Assembly: GCF_008807415.1 (NCBI RefSeq)
Contig: NZ_CP043626.1
Span: 248,001-312,000 of the forward strand
From: Pseudomonas denitrificans (nom. rej.)
GTDB lineage: Bacteria > Pseudomonadota > Gammaproteobacteria > Pseudomonadales > Pseudomonadaceae
Length of the DNA: 64,000 bases
Direction: 5' to 3'
This document shows, piece after piece, positions 40,853 to 52,244 of the stretch. The notes beneath the pieces are model-generated. The model had not been told where the DNA came from. It saw nothing but the letters and a program-made list of their open reading frames with translations, and did no database searches. Each line of letters begins with the position of its first letter. Position 1 is the stretch's first letter. The position numbers were made by a program, and so were the translations under genes.

Positions 40853-43552
40853 CTAGATGCTGATGCGCACCGGCATGCTCGGCTGGCCGCCATCCGAGAG
40901 GATGTCCACCAGGGCCGTCTGGATGCGCTTGCACAGCTCCGGGTCGGAGAGCGGCTGGTTGTGCGCATCGGTGACGAAGAACACGTCCTCCACGCGCTCG
41001 CCCAGGGTGGCGATCTTGGCGTTCTGTACCGACAGGTCGAAGTCCAGGAACAGCCCTCCGATGCGCGCCAGCAGGCCGGGGCGATCGGGCGCGGTGACTT
41101 CCAGCACGCTGACCTGGCGGGCCGCGTCGGTGGAGATGGTCACCTGCGGGTTGAAGGCAAAGTGCTTGAGCTGGCGCGGCACGCGGCGCTGGATGATGGT
41201 CGGGTACTCGTCCGGGTCCTTCAGGGCGTTGACCAGACCCTCGCGAATTTCCTCGACCCGGCTGGGATTATTGCCTATCGAGCCGCCATCGGCATCGAGC
41301 ACTATGTAGGTGTCGAGGGTGAACAGGCTGGTGGAGGTGATGATCCGCGCGTCCTGAATGTTCAGGTTGAGCTGGTCCATCGCCGCCACGGTCACGGCGA
41401 AGAAGTCGTGCTGGTCACCGGCGTAGATGAATATCTGCGTGCCGCCCTCGAATTCGCGCTGGGCGGTTTCCTTGATCAGCACCAGCGGGGTGCCGTCGTC
41501 CGGGTGCTGGAGGATGGCTTCGGTGTGCCACGCCACGTCGGCGGCGCTGTGGCGCAGGAAGTAGTCGTCGCCCAGCTGGCTCCAGAGCTGCTCGGCATCG
41601 TCCTGGTCGATGCCGCCGCGCACCAGGATGTCGATGGCCGCGCTCTGCGTCTGGCGAATCTGCTCCTCGCGGTCCACCGGGTTCTCCAGGCCGCGCCGCA
41701 GTGCGCGCTTGGTCTCGGTGTAGAGCTGGCGCAGCAGGCTGGCGCGCCAAGAGTTCCACAGCGTCGGGTTGGTGGCGTTGATGTCGGCCACGGTGAGCAC
41801 GTAGAGGTAGTCCAGGTAGGTCTGGTTGCCCATCAGCTGGGCGAAGTCGTAGATCACCTGCGGGTCGGACAGGTCCTTGCGCTGGGCCGTGGTCGACATG
41901 ATCAGGTGGTTCTGCACCAGCCAGGACACCAGGTTGGTGTCCCACGGCGGCAGCTGGTGGCGCTGGCAGAAGTGCTCGGCGTCCACCGCGCCCAGTTCCG
42001 AGTGATCGCCGCCGCGGCCCTTGGCGATGTCGTGGTAGAGGCCGGCGATGTAGATCAGCTCGGGCTTGGGCAGGCGCTCCATGATCTTGCTGGCCAGCGG
42101 GTACTTTTCCGCCATGTCCGGGCGGCGCAGCTTGCGCAGGTGCTTGATCAGGTTGAGGGTGTGCGCGTCGACCGTATAGATGTGGAACAGGTCGTGCTGC
42201 ATCTGCCCGACGATCAGGCCGAATTCCGGCAGGTAGCGGCCGAGAATGCCGTAGCGGTTCATCCGCCGCAGGTTGCGGTGGATGCCTTCCTGGCACTTGA
42301 ACAGCTCGATGAACAGGCTGGTGTTGCGGATGTCGTGGCGGAAGTCGTCGTCGATCAGGTGCCGGCTGTCGCGCAGCAGGCGGATGGTATCGGCGCGCAC
42401 GCCCTTGATCTCCGGGTGCTGGGCCAGCAGCACGAAGATTTCCAGGAGGGCGAACGGGGTGCGCTTGAAGACGTTGGCGTGAGTGACCTCCAGGTAGCCG
42501 TCGCGCAGCTGGAAACGGCTGTTGAGCGACTGGATCTGGCCGTTCTCGCCGGCCCGCAGGATCACTTCCTCGAAGTGCTGGGTGATCAGGTCGTTCAGTT
42601 CGGAAACGGCCATCACCACGCGGTAATACTTCTGCATGAAGCGCTCGACGGCCAGCTTGGCGTCGTTGCCTTCATAGCCGAGCAGCCCGGCGATGCGCCG
42701 CTGATGGTCGAACAGCAGACGGTCTTCGGCGCGGCCAGCGAGCATGTGCAGGGCGTAGCGGACCTTCCAGAGGAATTCCTGGCTGGAGGCAAGCACTGCA
42801 CATTCGCTTTCCACCAGGAAGCCTTCGCGGACCAGGGCATGCAGGTTGAGGCTGCCGAAGTGGCGTCGGGCGACCCAGAGCAGTGTCTGGATGTCGCGCA
42901 GACCGCCGGGCGAACCCTTCACGTTGGGTTCGAGGTTGTATTCGGTGTCGTTGTATTTGGTGTGGCGGTGAATCTGTTCCTTGCGCTTGGCCAGGTAGAA
43001 CTGCCCGCTGGGCCACATCTGTTTCGTGCAGGTGGCTTCGAGCATGCGCAGGCGCAGGCTGTCCGGGCCGGAGATGGTCCGGCATTCCATCAGGTTGGTG
43101 ACCACCGTCAGGTCGGCGCGCGCTTCCTCGGCGCACTCGGCCACCGAGCGCACGCTCTGGCCGACTTCCAGGCCGATGTCCCAGAGCAGGGTGAGGAAGC
43201 CCTCGATGGGCTCGCGGAAGCTTTCCTGGTCCTCGCTGTCGAGCAGGACCAGCAGGTCGATGTCCGAATGCGGGTGCAATTCGCCGCGCCCGTAGCCGCC
43301 CACGGCAACCAGCGCGATGTCGGCGTCGTCGCCCCAGTCGAAGCGGTTCCAGGCCTGCTGCAGGATCTGGTCGACGAACCAGGCGCGGTCCTCGATCAGA
43401 CGGCGGATGTCGCGGCCGCCATTGAAGCGGGCGTCGAGCACCTCGTTGGCCTGACGAATGGCCTTCTTGAAGGCGGCGATGGGGCTGGATTTGAGGGCCA
43501 GTTCCGCCTGGAACTGCCCACGGTCGAACAACTCGGGATCCACCTGCGGCAT
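40853..43552 (-). CDS. glnD: Bifunctional PII uridylyltransferase / uridylyl-removing enzyme
   Basis: Nitrogen sensor: adds UMP to PII at low glutamine and removes it at high glutamine. 899 residues. Nucleotidyltransferase site [19 protein letters not shown] (near 95-115), HD hydrolase domain with [18 protein letters not shown] (near 510), and two C-terminal ACT domains ([18 protein letters not shown] and [15 protein letters not shown]). ATG 43552 gives MPQVDPELF. Confidence 0.97.
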   Translation of the reverse strand: MPQVDPELFDRGQFQAELALKSSPIAAFKKAIRQANEVLDARFNGGRDIRRLIEDRAWFVDQILQQAWNRFDWGDDADIALVAVGGYGRGELHPHSDIDLLVLLDSEDQESFREPIEGFLTLLWDIGLEVGQSVRSVAECAEEARADLTVVTNLMECRTISGPDSLRLRMLEATCTKQMWPSGQFYLAKRKEQIHRHTKYNDTEYNLEPNVKGSPGGLRDIQTLLWVARRHFGSLNLHALVREGFLVESECAVLASSQEFLWKVRYALHMLAGRAEDRLLFDHQRRIAGLLGYEGNDAKLAVERFMQKYYRVVMAVSELNDLITQHFEEVILRAGENGQIQSLNSRFQLRDGYLEVTHANVFKRTPFALLEIFVLLAQHPEIKGVRADTIRLLRDSRHLIDDDFRHDIRNTSLFIELFKCQEGIHRNLRRMNRYGILGRYLPEFGLIVGQMQHDLFHIYTVDAHTLNLIKHLRKLRRPDMAEKYPLASKIMERLPKPELIYIAGLYHDIAKGRGGDHSELGAVDAEHFCQRHQLPPWDTNLVSWLVQNHLIMSTTAQRKDLSDPQVIYDFAQLMGNQTYLDYLYVLTVADINATNPTLWNSWRASLLRQLYTETKRALRRGLENPVDREEQIRQTQSAAIDILVRGGIDQDDAEQLWSQLGDDYFLRHSAADVAWHTEAILQHPDDGTPLVLIKETAQREFEGGTQIFIYAGDQHDFFAVTVAAMDQLNLNIQDARIITSTSLFTLDTYIVLDADGGSIGNNPSRVEEIREGLVNALKDPDEYPTIIQRRVPRQLKHFAFNPQVTISTDAARQVSVLEVTAPDRPGLLARIGGLFLDFDLSVQNAKIATLGERVEDVFFVTDAHNQPLSDPELCKRIQTALVDILSDGGQPSMPVRISI

Positions 43553-43695
43553 GGCGGCCTTCCTGATCAATGGCTTAGGGGAGGGCAGGGGCAAGAGGGC
43601 AACCGGGCCTGTGCGCATGGCGCAAGGCCCGATGGCTGTGCCGGGCCGGGATTTCTATGTTCTACCCAGCCGTCGGCGAGATTGCAAACCGCGCC

Positions 43696-44478
43696 TCAGG
43701 CCGAGGTGCGCGGGAAGCTTTCGTCGTTACGCAGGGTCAGGATCTCGTAGCCGTCGGCGGTGACCAGCACGGTGTGCTCCCACTGTGCGGACAGCTTGCG
43801 GTCCTTGGTGATGGCGGTCCAGCCGTCGCCCAGCAAACGGGTTTCCGGGCGGCCCTGGTTGATCATCGGCTCGATGGTGAAGATCATGCCTTCCTTGAGC
43901 TCCAGGCCGGTGCCGGCGCGGCCGTAATGCAGCACCTGAGGCTCTTCGTGGAACACCTGGCCGATGCCGTGGCCGCAGTACTCGCGCACCACGGAGAAGC
44001 CGTTCTTCTCGGCGTACTTCTGGATCACTTCGCCGATGTCGCCCAGGCGCGCGCCCGGCTTGACCACGTCGATACCCTTGTACATGCATTCCTGGGTGAT
44101 CTGGCACAGGCGGTCGGCCCATTCCGGGGTCTTGCCGACGGAGAACATCTTGCTGGTATCGCCGTGGTAGCCGTCCTTGATCACGGTGACGTCGATATTG
44201 ACGATGTCACCTTCCTTGAGCGGCTTCTCGTTGGGGATGCCGTGGCACACCACGTGGTTGATCGAGGTGCAGATGGACTTGGGGAAGCCCTTGTAGTTCA
44301 GCGGCGCGGGAATGGCCTTCTGCACATTGACGATGTAGTCGTGGCAGATGCGGTCCAGTTCGTCGGTGGTGACGCCGGGCTTGACGTGTTCGCCGATCAT
44401 TTCCAGCACTTCGGCGGCCAGACGGCCGGCGACGCGCATTTTCTCGATGTCTTCGGGCGTCTTGATGGTGACGGTCAT
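43696..44478 (-). CDS. map: Methionine aminopeptidase type I
   Basis: Removes N-terminal methionine from new proteins. 260 residues. Metal ligands in NIDVTVIKDGYHGDTSKMF, YCGHGIGQVFHEEP and FTIEPMINQG, with HVVCHGIP upstream. Divergent from rpsB, as usual. Confidence 0.97.
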   Translation of the reverse strand: MTVTIKTPEDIEKMRVAGRLAAEVLEMIGEHVKPGVTTDELDRICHDYIVNVQKAIPAPLNYKGFPKSICTSINHVVCHGIPNEKPLKEGDIVNIDVTVIKDGYHGDTSKMFSVGKTPEWADRLCQITQECMYKGIDVVKPGARLGDIGEVIQKYAEKNGFSVVREYCGHGIGQVFHEEPQVLHYGRAGTGLELKEGMIFTIEPMINQGRPETRLLGDGWTAITKDRKLSAQWEHTVLVTADGYEILTLRNDESFPRTSA

Positions 44479-44795
44479 GCGACTTCTCTTCAGGCGCTGC
44501 GTACGCGCGGGTAAATGAGAGGAATACGCAAGTCTATCAGATTTGGCGCCTTTCTATTAAGGGCAGGCGGCCGAGGGGCTGCTCAGGCGAGGCGGTGGGA
44601 GAGGTGCCGGGCGTCCTTTCGGGTTTTGTTCTGGCCATGGTTGTGGTATAAAGCGCCCCGCTCTGAAGGCTACGGCCATTTCGGGGCATTAACCCACACA
44701 TGCATCGACACGATGGCCTGGGTGCCTTTCGACACAGTCGGACGGTTGGCCGTTGGGATGCATGGAGGCCTAACCCGACTTATCGAGGAACTATC
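44479..44795 (+). promoter_or_regulatory. map-rpsB intergenic region with rpsB promoter and leader
   Basis: 317 bases without a gene. A TATAAA (-10-like, 44647-44652), with TTTGTT (44625-44630) 16 bases upstream, probably starts the rpsB transcript. The leader of about 135 bases holds repeated ATGCAT-type blocks (near 44700 and 44758) and other self-complementary stretches. In E. coli, S2 represses its own operon through the rpsB leader; the same here is inference. Confidence 0.5.
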
Positions 44796-45536
44796 ATGTC
44801 CCAAGTCAATATGCGCGATATGCTGAAGGCCGGTGTGCACTTCGGCCACCAGACCCGTTACTGGAACCCGAAAATGGGCAAGTTCATTTTCGGCGCGCGT
44901 AACAAGATCCACATCATCAACCTCGAAAAAACCTTGCCGATGTTCAACGAGGCCCTGACCTTCGTTGAGCGCCTGGCCCAGGGCAAGAACAAGATCCTGT
45001 TCGTCGGCACCAAGCGTTCCGCCGGCAAGATCGTTCGCGAAGAAGCTGCCCGTTGCGGCATGCCGTACGTCGACCACCGTTGGCTGGGCGGCATGCTCAC
45101 CAACTACAAGACCATCCGTCAGTCGATCAAGCGTCTGCGCGAGCTGGAAGTGCAGTCCCAGGACGGCACCTTCGCCAAACTGACCAAGAAAGAAGCTCTG
45201 ATGCGCTCCCGTGATCTGGAAAAACTGGATCGCAGCCTGGGCGGCATCAAGGACATGGGCGGCCTGCCGGACGCTCTGTTCGTGATCGACGTTGACCACG
45301 AGCGCATTGCTATCACCGAAGCCAACAAGCTGGGCATCCCGGTTATCGGCATCGTCGATACCAACAGCAGCCCGGAAGGCGTTGACTATGTTATCCCGGG
45401 TAACGACGACGCCATCCGCGCCGTGCAGCTGTACCTGGGCTCGATGGCTGAAGCCGTCCTGCGCGGCAAGAATGCCGGCGGCGTGACTGCTGACGAGTTC
45501 GTCGAAGAAGCACCGGCCGAATCCGCCGAAGGCTGA
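44796..45536 (+). CDS. rpsB: 30S ribosomal protein S2
   Basis: 246 residues, the standard length. [36 protein letters not shown] and [18 protein letters not shown] are S2 signatures. ATG 44796 follows GAGGAACT. Heads the rpsB-tsf-pyrH-frr-uppS-cdsA series. Confidence 0.98.
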   Translation: MSQVNMRDMLKAGVHFGHQTRYWNPKMGKFIFGARNKIHIINLEKTLPMFNEALTFVERLAQGKNKILFVGTKRSAGKIVREEAARCGMPYVDHRWLGGMLTNYKTIRQSIKRLRELEVQSQDGTFAKLTKKEALMRSRDLEKLDRSLGGIKDMGGLPDALFVIDVDHERIAITEANKLGIPVIGIVDTNSSPEGVDYVIPGNDDAIRAVQLYLGSMAEAVLRGKNAGGVTADEFVEEAPAESAEG

Positions 45537-45540
45537 TTCC

Positions 45541-45593
45541 AGGACGTCCAGACGTCCTACGGTGAGCAGGAAGGGGGCTAGGCCCCCTTTTTG
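45541..45593 (+). terminator. Terminator/attenuator between rpsB and tsf
   Basis: Hairpin AGGACGTC/GACGTCCT (45541-45558), then stem AAGGGGGC / GCCCCCTT (45571-45578/45582-45589) with a T run. Likely reduces tsf transcription relative to rpsB. Confidence 0.85.
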
Positions 45594-45661
45594 CCACCCT
45601 GAGAATTCCGCCCGGGTATCCGGGCGATCTGGTTTTGAGAACAACTCAAGAGGATTTCGAA

Positions 45662-46531
45662 ATGGCAGAAATTACTGCAGCACTGGTCAAGGAACTGCGT
45701 GAGCGTACCGGCCAGGGCATGATGGAGTGCAAGAAGGCACTGGTAGCCGCCGAAGGCGATATCGAGAAGGCCATCGACGACATGCGCGCTTCGGGCGCCA
45801 TCAAGGCTGCCAAGAAGGCTGGCAACATCGCCGCCGAAGGCGCCATCGCCGCCAAAGTGGCTGACGACGGCAAATCGGCCACCATCATCGAAGTCAACTC
45901 GCAGACCGACTTCCTGGCCCTGCAGGACGACTTCAAGAACTTCGTCGCTGCCAGCCTGGACAAGGCGGTTGCCCAGAAGCTGACCGATGCTGCTCCGCTG
46001 ATCGCGGAACAAGAGCCGGCCCGTGAAGCCCTGGTCGCCAAGTGCGGCGAGAACGTCAACATCCGTCGCCTGGCTCGTACCGAAGGCGAAGTGGTTGGCG
46101 CCTACCTGCACGGCCACCGCATCGGCGTTCTGGTCACCCTGAAGGGCGGCAACGCTGAACTGGCTCGCGACATCGCCATGCACGTCGCTGCCAGCAACCC
46201 GCAGTTCCTCGATCCGTCGCAGGTTTCCGAAGAAGCCGTGGCCAAAGAGAAGGAAATCTTCCTCGCTCTGAACGCCGACAAGATCGCTGGCAAGCCGGAA
46301 AACATCGTCGAGAACATGGTCAAAGGCCGTATCTCGAAGTTCCTGGCCGAAGCCAGCCTGGTCGAACAAGCGTTCGTCAAGGATCCGGAAGTCAAGGTTG
46401 GTGACCTGGCCAAGAAAGCCGGCGCCGAAATCGTTTCCTTCGTTCGCTTCGAAGTAGGCGAAGGCATCGAGAAAGTCGAAGCTGACTTTGCTGCCGAGGT
46501 TGCTGCTCAAGTAGCCGCTTCCAAGCAGTAA
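45662..46531 (+). CDS. tsf: Elongation factor Ts
   Basis: Nucleotide-exchange factor of EF-Tu. 289 residues. [17 protein letters not shown], the TDF motif in SQTDFLAL, and [13 protein letters not shown] 45662 has an AGAGGA site. Confidence 0.98.
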   Translation: MAEITAALVKELRERTGQGMMECKKALVAAEGDIEKAIDDMRASGAIKAAKKAGNIAAEGAIAAKVADDGKSATIIEVNSQTDFLALQDDFKNFVAASLDKAVAQKLTDAAPLIAEQEPAREALVAKCGENVNIRRLARTEGEVVGAYLHGHRIGVLVTLKGGNAELARDIAMHVAASNPQFLDPSQVSEEAVAKEKEIFLALNADKIAGKPENIVENMVKGRISKFLAEASLVEQAFVKDPEVKVGDLAKKAGAEIVSFVRFEVGEGIEKVEADFAAEVAAQVAASKQ

Positions 46532-46737
46532 TAGACAGTCTCACGACTGTCGCCCCGCAAGAGGCTGCCCGCTAACGCGCGCGGCCTCTTTGCCAAACTG
46601 GGGAAACCAAAAGGGGCGGTTTCCACGGCGCGGGCCCGCAAGGCGGGTTTAAGAGCGCCGTAAGGCTGGCTGGTCCAAGCTTTCCGCCAAGCGCCCGCAA
46701 GGCGCACAGCATTCAATCGCCGCAGGAGAAAAAGGTC
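46532..46737 (+). other. tsf-pyrH spacer with repeated CCCGCAAG hairpins
   Basis: CCCGCAAG occurs three times (near 46554, 46635 and 46694); two copies lie in small hairpins (CCCGC/GCGGG at 46635-46647; GCGCC/GGCGC at 46691-46705). The first overlaps the tsf terminator. May control pyrH expression; inference only. Confidence 0.45.
46559..46590 (+). terminator. Terminator after tsf
   Basis: Stem AAGAGGC / GCCTCTT around a GC-rich loop, 28 bases after the tsf stop, followed by a short T run. Confidence 0.7.
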
Positions 46738-47475
46738 ATGGCTCAGCAGCTGAGCGCTCGTCAACCTCGCTATAAACGCATTCTTCTAAAACTGAGCGGC
46801 GAAGCCCTGATGGGCTCCGAGGAGTTCGGCATCGATCCCAAGGTGCTGGACCGCATGGCGCTGGAGATCGGCCAGCTCGTCGGCATCGGCGTGCAGGTCG
46901 GCCTGGTGATCGGTGGTGGCAACCTGTTCCGTGGCGCGGCGCTGTCCGCGGCCGGCATGGATCGCGTCACCGGCGACCACATGGGCATGCTCGCCACCGT
47001 GATGAACGGCCTGGCCATGCGTGATGCCCTGGAGCGCTCCAACATCACCGCCATCGTCATGTCCGCCATTTCCATGGTCGGCGTGACCGATCACTACGAC
47101 CGCCGCAAGGCCATGCGTCACCTGAAGAGTGGCGAAGTGGTGATCTTCTCCGCCGGTACCGGCAACCCGTTCTTCACCACCGATTCCGCCGCCTGCCTGC
47201 GTGCCATCGAAATAGATGCTGACGTAGTACTCAAGGCGACCAAGGTGGACGGCGTGTACACTGCCGACCCGTTCAAGGACCCGAATGCCGAGAAGTTCGA
47301 ACGTCTGACGTACGATGAAGTGCTCGATCGCAAGCTGGGTGTGATGGACCTCACCGCCATCTGCCTGTGCCGGGACCAGAAAATGCCGCTGCGCGTGTTC
47401 AACATGAACAAGCCCGGCGCGCTGCTGAATATTGTTGTAGGTGGTGCTGAAGGCACCCTGATCGAGGAGGATTGA
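46738..47475 (+). CDS. pyrH: UMP kinase
   Basis: Phosphorylates UMP to UDP; hexameric amino-acid-kinase fold. 245 residues. [27 protein letters not shown] and [17 protein letters not shown]. Begins 206 bases after tsf and is followed immediately by frr. Confidence 0.97.
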   Translation: MAQQLSARQPRYKRILLKLSGEALMGSEEFGIDPKVLDRMALEIGQLVGIGVQVGLVIGGGNLFRGAALSAAGMDRVTGDHMGMLATVMNGLAMRDALERSNITAIVMSAISMVGVTDHYDRRKAMRHLKSGEVVIFSAGTGNPFFTTDSAACLRAIEIDADVVLKATKVDGVYTADPFKDPNAEKFERLTYDEVLDRKLGVMDLTAICLCRDQKMPLRVFNMNKPGALLNIVVGGAEGTLIEED

Positions 47476-47476
47476 G

Positions 47477-48034
47477 ATGATCAACGAGATCAAGAAGGAA
47501 GCGCAGGATCGTATGGGCAAAACCCTGGAAGCCCTGGGCCATGCCTTCGCCAAGATTCGTACCGGCCGTGCGCACCCGAGCATCCTGGATAGCGTGATGG
47601 TGTCCTACTACGGTTCCGACACTCCGCTGCGCCAGGTGGCCAACGTCACCGTGGAAGACTCCCGTACCCTGGCTCTGAGCGTGTTCGACAAGAGCATGAT
47701 CCAGGCGGTCGAGAAGGCCATCATGACCTCCGACCTGGGCCTGAACCCGGCGACCGCCGGTACCACCATTCGCGTACCGATGCCGGCGCTGACCGAGGAG
47801 ACCCGCAAGGGCTTCACCAAGCAGGCTCGCGCCGAGGCCGAGCAGGCCCGTGTTTCCGTGCGCAACATCCGCCGCGACGCACTGGCACAGCTGAAGGATC
47901 TGCAGAAAGAGAAGGAAATCAGCGAGGACGAAGAGCGCCGCGCTGGTGACGATGTGCAGAAGATCACCGACAAGTTCGTCGCCGAGATCGAAAAGGCCCT
48001 CGAGGCCAAGGAAGCGGACCTGATGGCCGTTTGA
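47477..48034 (+). CDS. frr: Ribosome recycling factor
   Basis: Splits post-termination ribosomes with EF-G. 185 residues. [27 protein letters not shown] and VRNIRRDAL are standard. One base after the pyrH stop. Confidence 0.97.
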   Translation: MINEIKKEAQDRMGKTLEALGHAFAKIRTGRAHPSILDSVMVSYYGSDTPLRQVANVTVEDSRTLALSVFDKSMIQAVEKAIMTSDLGLNPATAGTTIRVPMPALTEETRKGFTKQARAEAEQARVSVRNIRRDALAQLKDLQKEKEISEDEERRAGDDVQKITDKFVAEIEKALEAKEADLMAV

Positions 48035-48050
48035 CGGCCGGGCTCTCGTC

Positions 48051-48806
48051 ATGGAAAAGACCAAGCAGGTGACGCCCGTGCCTCGGCACGTGGCGATCAT
48101 CATGGACGGCAACAACCGCTGGGCAAAGAAACGTTTCATGCCCGGCGTTGCCGGGCACAAAGCTGGCGTGGATGCCGTTCGTGCAGTCATCAAGACCTGC
48201 GCCGAGGCGGGCGTCGAGGTGCTGACGCTGTTCGCCTTTTCCAGCGAGAACTGGCAGCGCCCGGCGGAAGAGGTCGGTGCGCTGATGGAGCTGTTCCTCA
48301 TGGCGCTGCGCCGTGAGGTACGCAAGCTCAGTGCCAACGGCATCCGCCTGCGCATCATCGGCGACCGCAGTCGCTTTGCTCCTGACTTGCAGGCGGCGAT
48401 GCGCGAGGCCGAGGCGCTGACCGCCAATGGCAGCAGCATGCTGCTGCAGGTGGCGGCGAACTACGGTGGCCAGTGGGATATCACCCAGGCGGCCCAGCGT
48501 CTCGCCCGTGAAGTGCAGGCCGGCCATCTGGCGGCAGAGGACATCACTCCGGAGTTGATCCAGGGTTGTCTCTCCACTGCTGACCAGCCGCTGCCCGACC
48601 TGTGCATCCGTACCGGTGGCGAGCACCGCATCAGTAATTTCCTTCTCTGGCAGCTGGCTTATGCCGAGCTGTATTTCTCCGATCTCTACTGGCCCGACTT
48701 CAAGCACGAAGCCATGCAGGCTGCGTTGCAGGACTACGCCTCTCGTCAGCGCCGTTTCGGCAAGACCAGTGAGCAGGTCGAGGCCGAGGCACCCCCGAAA
48801 TGTTGA
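48051..48806 (+). CDS. uppS: Undecaprenyl diphosphate synthase
   Basis: Makes C55-PP, the lipid carrier for peptidoglycan, O-antigen and the polysaccharide cluster of this window. 251 residues. IIMDGNNRWAKKR (catalytic Asp), GHKAG, and LCIRTGGEHRISNFLLWQ. Overlaps cdsA by seven bases. Confidence 0.97.
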   Translation: MEKTKQVTPVPRHVAIIMDGNNRWAKKRFMPGVAGHKAGVDAVRAVIKTCAEAGVEVLTLFAFSSENWQRPAEEVGALMELFLMALRREVRKLSANGIRLRIIGDRSRFAPDLQAAMREAEALTANGSSMLLQVAANYGGQWDITQAAQRLAREVQAGHLAAEDITPELIQGCLSTADQPLPDLCIRTGGEHRISNFLLWQLAYAELYFSDLYWPDFKHEAMQAALQDYASRQRRFGKTSEQVEAEAPPKC

Positions 48807-49615
48807 AACAACGAATCATCACGGCGCTGATCCTGTTGCCGATCGCGCTGGGTGGTTTCTTCCTGCTCGATGGTGCGGCGTTCTCGCTGTTCATCGGTCT
48901 GGTGGTCAGCCTGGGTGCCTGGGAATGGGCGCGGCTGGCGGGCTACAACGAACAACCCGCCCGCGTCGGCTATGCCGCCGTGGTGGCCGTTCTGATGCTG
49001 GTATTGGCCTGGTTGCCGCAGCTGGCAGGTGCAGTCCTGGTGCTGGCACTGCTCTGGTGGGCGCTCGCGACCGTCATGGTGCTGACCTATCCGGATAGCG
49101 CGTCGAGCTGGGGCGGCCGTTGGCGCCGCCTGCTGATCGGCCTGCTGATCCTGCTGCCTGCCTGGCAAGGGCTGGTGTTGCTCAAGCAATGGCCGCTGTC
49201 CAACTGGCTGATCGTTGCCGTGATGGTGCTGGTCTGGGCTGCCGACATCGGCGCCTACTTCTCCGGCAAGGCCTTCGGCAAGCGCAAGCTCGCCCCCCGC
49301 GTCAGCCCGGGCAAGAGCTGGGAAGGCTTCTTCGGCGGCATGGCGCTGTGCCTGGTGATCACCGTTGCTGTCGCTATCTACCGTGACTGGACTGTGCGTG
49401 AACTGCTGCTGGCGCTGCCGTGTGCGGCCATCGTGGTGGCCTTGTCGGTCATCGGTGACCTGACCGAAAGCATGTTCAAGCGCCAGTCCGGGCTCAAGGA
49501 CAGCAGCAACCTGCTGCCGGGGCATGGTGGCGTGCTGGACCGCATCGACAGCCTGACCGCAGCCATCCCGGTGTTCACTGCGCTGCTCTGGGCCGCGGGC
49601 TGGGGTACGCCGTGA
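48800..49615 (+). CDS. cdsA: Phosphatidate cytidylyltransferase
   Basis: Makes CDP-diacylglycerol from phosphatidate and CTP at the inner membrane. 271 residues, about eight membrane segments. The signature is [19 protein letters not shown] followed by [12 protein letters not shown]. Overlaps dxr by four bases (GTGA). Confidence 0.96.
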   Translation: MLKQRIITALILLPIALGGFFLLDGAAFSLFIGLVVSLGAWEWARLAGYNEQPARVGYAAVVAVLMLVLAWLPQLAGAVLVLALLWWALATVMVLTYPDSASSWGGRWRRLLIGLLILLPAWQGLVLLKQWPLSNWLIVAVMVLVWAADIGAYFSGKAFGKRKLAPRVSPGKSWEGFFGGMALCLVITVAVAIYRDWTVRELLLALPCAAIVVALSVIGDLTESMFKRQSGLKDSSNLLPGHGGVLDRIDSLTAAIPVFTALLWAAGWGTP

Positions 49616-50802
49616 GTCATCCGCAGTGGATTACCGTGCTGGGGGCGACCGGGTCGATCGGCCTCAGTACCCTCGACGTCATCGGGCGTCATCCTGATCG
49701 TTACCGCGTCTTCGCGCTCAGCGGCTTTTCCCGCCTGGCTGAGCTCGAGGCGCTTTGCCTGCGCCACCAGCCGCGCTTCGTCGTCGTGCCGGAGGCTGAG
49801 CAGGCGCGTGCCTTGCAGGATCGCCTGGGCTCTGCGGGGCTCGAGGTCCGGGTGCTGGTCGGCGAGGCCGGTCTTTGCGAAATTTCCGCTCATCCGGAAG
49901 TGGACGCGGTGATGGCGGCCATCGTTGGCGCTGCGGGTCTGAAACCTACTCTGGCAGCCGTCGAGGCTGGCAAGCGGGTCTTGCTGGCCAATAAAGAAGC
50001 GTTGGTGATGTCCGGCGCCCTGTTCATGGATGCGGTGCGAGCCAGCGGCGCCGTCCTGCTGCCCATCGACAGCGAGCACAATGCAATCTTCCAGTGCATG
50101 CCGGCGGACTACGCTCGCGGCCTGGGTGAGGTCGGTGTTCGTCGTATCCTGCTGACGGCCTCGGGTGGCCCGTTCCGCGAAACGCCGCTGGAGCAGTTGG
50201 CCCGGGTTTCCCCGGAGCAGGCTTGCGCACACCCCAACTGGTCGATGGGGCGGAAGATTTCCGTCGATTCGGCCAGCATGATGAATAAGGGTCTGGAGCT
50301 GATCGAGGCTTGCTGGCTGTTCGATGCCGCGCCGTCAAAGGTCGAGGTGGTTATCCACCCTCAGAGCGTGATCCACTCCCTGGTGGACTACGTCGATGGC
50401 TCGGTGCTCGCACAGTTGGGCAATCCGGATATGCGGACCCCCATCGCCCACGCCCTGGCCTGGCCGCAGCGAATCGACTCCGGTGTCTCGCCGCTGGACC
50501 TGTTCTCCATCGCTCGCCTGGACTTCAGTGCGCCCGATGAGCAGCGTTTCCCCTGTCTGCGCCTGGCGCGGCAGGCCGCCGAGGCGGGTGGTAGCGTGCC
50601 GGCGATGCTCAATGCGGCGAACGAGGTGGCCGTCGCGGCGTTCCTCGAGCGGCGCATCCGCTTCACGGATATCCCGGTTATCATCGACGAAGTGCTGAAC
50701 CGCGAGGCGCACACACCGGTCGAATCGCTCGATGCGGTGCTGGCGGCCGACCAGCGTGCACGCGGCGCCGCACAGGCGTGGTTGCAGGAGCGCGGGCATT
50801 GA
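49612..50802 (+). CDS. dxr: 1-deoxy-D-xylulose 5-phosphate reductoisomerase
   Basis: Second step of the MEP isoprenoid pathway, NADPH-dependent. 396 residues, starting with [18 protein letters not shown] (NADPH site), [20 protein letters not shown] and [10 protein letters not shown]. Confidence 0.97.
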   Translation: MSHPQWITVLGATGSIGLSTLDVIGRHPDRYRVFALSGFSRLAELEALCLRHQPRFVVVPEAEQARALQDRLGSAGLEVRVLVGEAGLCEISAHPEVDAVMAAIVGAAGLKPTLAAVEAGKRVLLANKEALVMSGALFMDAVRASGAVLLPIDSEHNAIFQCMPADYARGLGEVGVRRILLTASGGPFRETPLEQLARVSPEQACAHPNWSMGRKISVDSASMMNKGLELIEACWLFDAAPSKVEVVIHPQSVIHSLVDYVDGSVLAQLGNPDMRTPIAHALAWPQRIDSGVSPLDLFSIARLDFSAPDEQRFPCLRLARQAAEAGGSVPAMLNAANEVAVAAFLERRIRFTDIPVIIDEVLNREAHTPVESLDAVLAADQRARGAAQAWLQERGH

Positions 50803-50818
50803 GCCCGAGGAGGTAGCG

Positions 50819-52171
50819 ATGAGCGCCCTTTATATGGTGGTGGGACTGATTGTCGCCCTGGGCGTACTGGTCACCTTCCACGAGTTCGGACACTTCTGGG
50901 TCGCCCGCCGCTGCGGGGTCAAGGTCCTGCGCTTCTCCGTGGGCTTCGGCACGCCGCTGGTGCGCTGGCACGATCGCCAGGGCACCGAGTTCGTTGTCGC
51001 TGCCATTCCGCTGGGCGGCTACGTGAAGATGCTCGATGAGCGGGAAGGCGATGTTCCCGCCGAGCTGCTCGACCGCGCCTTCAATCGCAAGACCGTATTC
51101 CAGCGCATCGCCATAGTTGCGGCAGGGCCGATCGCCAACTTCCTGCTGGCCATCCTGTTCTTCTGGGTCCTGGCCATGCTGGGCAGTCAGCAGATCAAGC
51201 CGATCATCGGTTCCGTGGTGGCGAACAGTCCCGCGGCCATCGCCGGTCTGGCGTCCGGCCAGGAAGTCGTGGCGGTGGATGGCGAGACCGTCGATGGCTG
51301 GAGCGGCGTCAACCTGCAACTGGTGCGCCGTCTCGGTGAAACCGGCGAGCTGAGCGTTTCGGTGCTGGAGCAGGGTTCGAGTGCTCCGACCGTGCACCAG
51401 GTGCGCATCAGTTCCTGGCTGAAGAACGAAGACAATCCCGATCCCATCGGTGGTCTGGGAATCCAGCCCTGGCGACCCGCTGTCGCACCGGTGATCGCTG
51501 AACTGGATGAAAAAGGACCTGCCAAGGCTGCCGGCCTGCAGATTGGTGACCGGCTCGTCAGTCTGGATGGTCAGTCGGTCACGGATTGGCAGGAAGTGGT
51601 CTCGCGTGTCCGCGCCATGCCTGAAGGCAGGGTGACGCTCGGCATCGAGCGCGCAGGCCAGCGCGAGGAGCTTGCCCTGACCCTGGCGGCCAAAGGGGAG
51701 GGCAAGGCCCGTACCGGCTACCTGGGCGCAGGTGTCGCCGGTGGTCAGTGGCCGCCGGAAATGCTCCGCGAAGTGAGCTATGGGCCGGTGGCTGCGGTGG
51801 GGCAGGCGCTCTCCCGAACCTGGTCCATGAGCCTGCTAACTCTGGATTCTCTAAAGAAAATGGTGCTCGGGCAGCTCTCGGTAAAAAACTTGAGCGGGCC
51901 GATAACCATTGCTAAAGTGGCGGGCGCTTCAGCCCAGTCCGGCGTAGGGGATTTTCTGCATTTCCTCGCCTATCTGAGCATCAGCTTGGGGGTTCTCAAC
52001 CTGTTGCCGATTCCCGTCCTCGATGGCGGGCATCTGCTGTTCTACATGGTCGAGTGGGTGCGAGGTCGCCCACTGTCGGAGCGGGTCCAGGCTTGGGGGA
52101 TGCAGATTGGCATCAGCCTGGTAGTCGGGGTCATGTTGTTGGCCCTGGTCAACGATCTGAGTCGACTGTAA
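50819..52171 (+). CDS. rseP: Site-2 protease RseP
   Basis: Intramembrane zinc protease that releases the envelope stress sigma factor (AlgU/RpoE) by cutting its anti-sigma factor; also called MucP in Pseudomonas. 450 residues. HEFGH at residues 21-25, two PDZ domains (about 120-310), and the NLLPIPVLDGGHL metal ligand motif near 395. ATG 50819 follows GAGGAGG-like sequence. About four membrane segments. Confidence 0.96.
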   Translation: MSALYMVVGLIVALGVLVTFHEFGHFWVARRCGVKVLRFSVGFGTPLVRWHDRQGTEFVVAAIPLGGYVKMLDEREGDVPAELLDRAFNRKTVFQRIAIVAAGPIANFLLAILFFWVLAMLGSQQIKPIIGSVVANSPAAIAGLASGQEVVAVDGETVDGWSGVNLQLVRRLGETGELSVSVLEQGSSAPTVHQVRISSWLKNEDNPDPIGGLGIQPWRPAVAPVIAELDEKGPAKAAGLQIGDRLVSLDGQSVTDWQEVVSRVRAMPEGRVTLGIERAGQREELALTLAAKGEGKARTGYLGAGVAGGQWPPEMLREVSYGPVAAVGQALSRTWSMSLLTLDSLKKMVLGQLSVKNLSGPITIAKVAGASAQSGVGDFLHFLAYLSISLGVLNLLPIPVLDGGHLLFYMVEWVRGRPLSERVQAWGMQIGISLVVGVMLLALVNDLSRL

Positions 52172-52244
52172 CCGCCCGTTGGTTTTCGGATCTGCCGCCC
52201 TTTGCGGCAGATTCTCTATTTGTCAGTTGGAATAAAAGGACTCC

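Noticed and set aside
40961..43750. Long plus-strand frame opposite glnD
   Set aside because: Rich in valine, glutamine, aspartate and glycine as expected for an antisense shadow; glnD motifs on the minus strand are clear.
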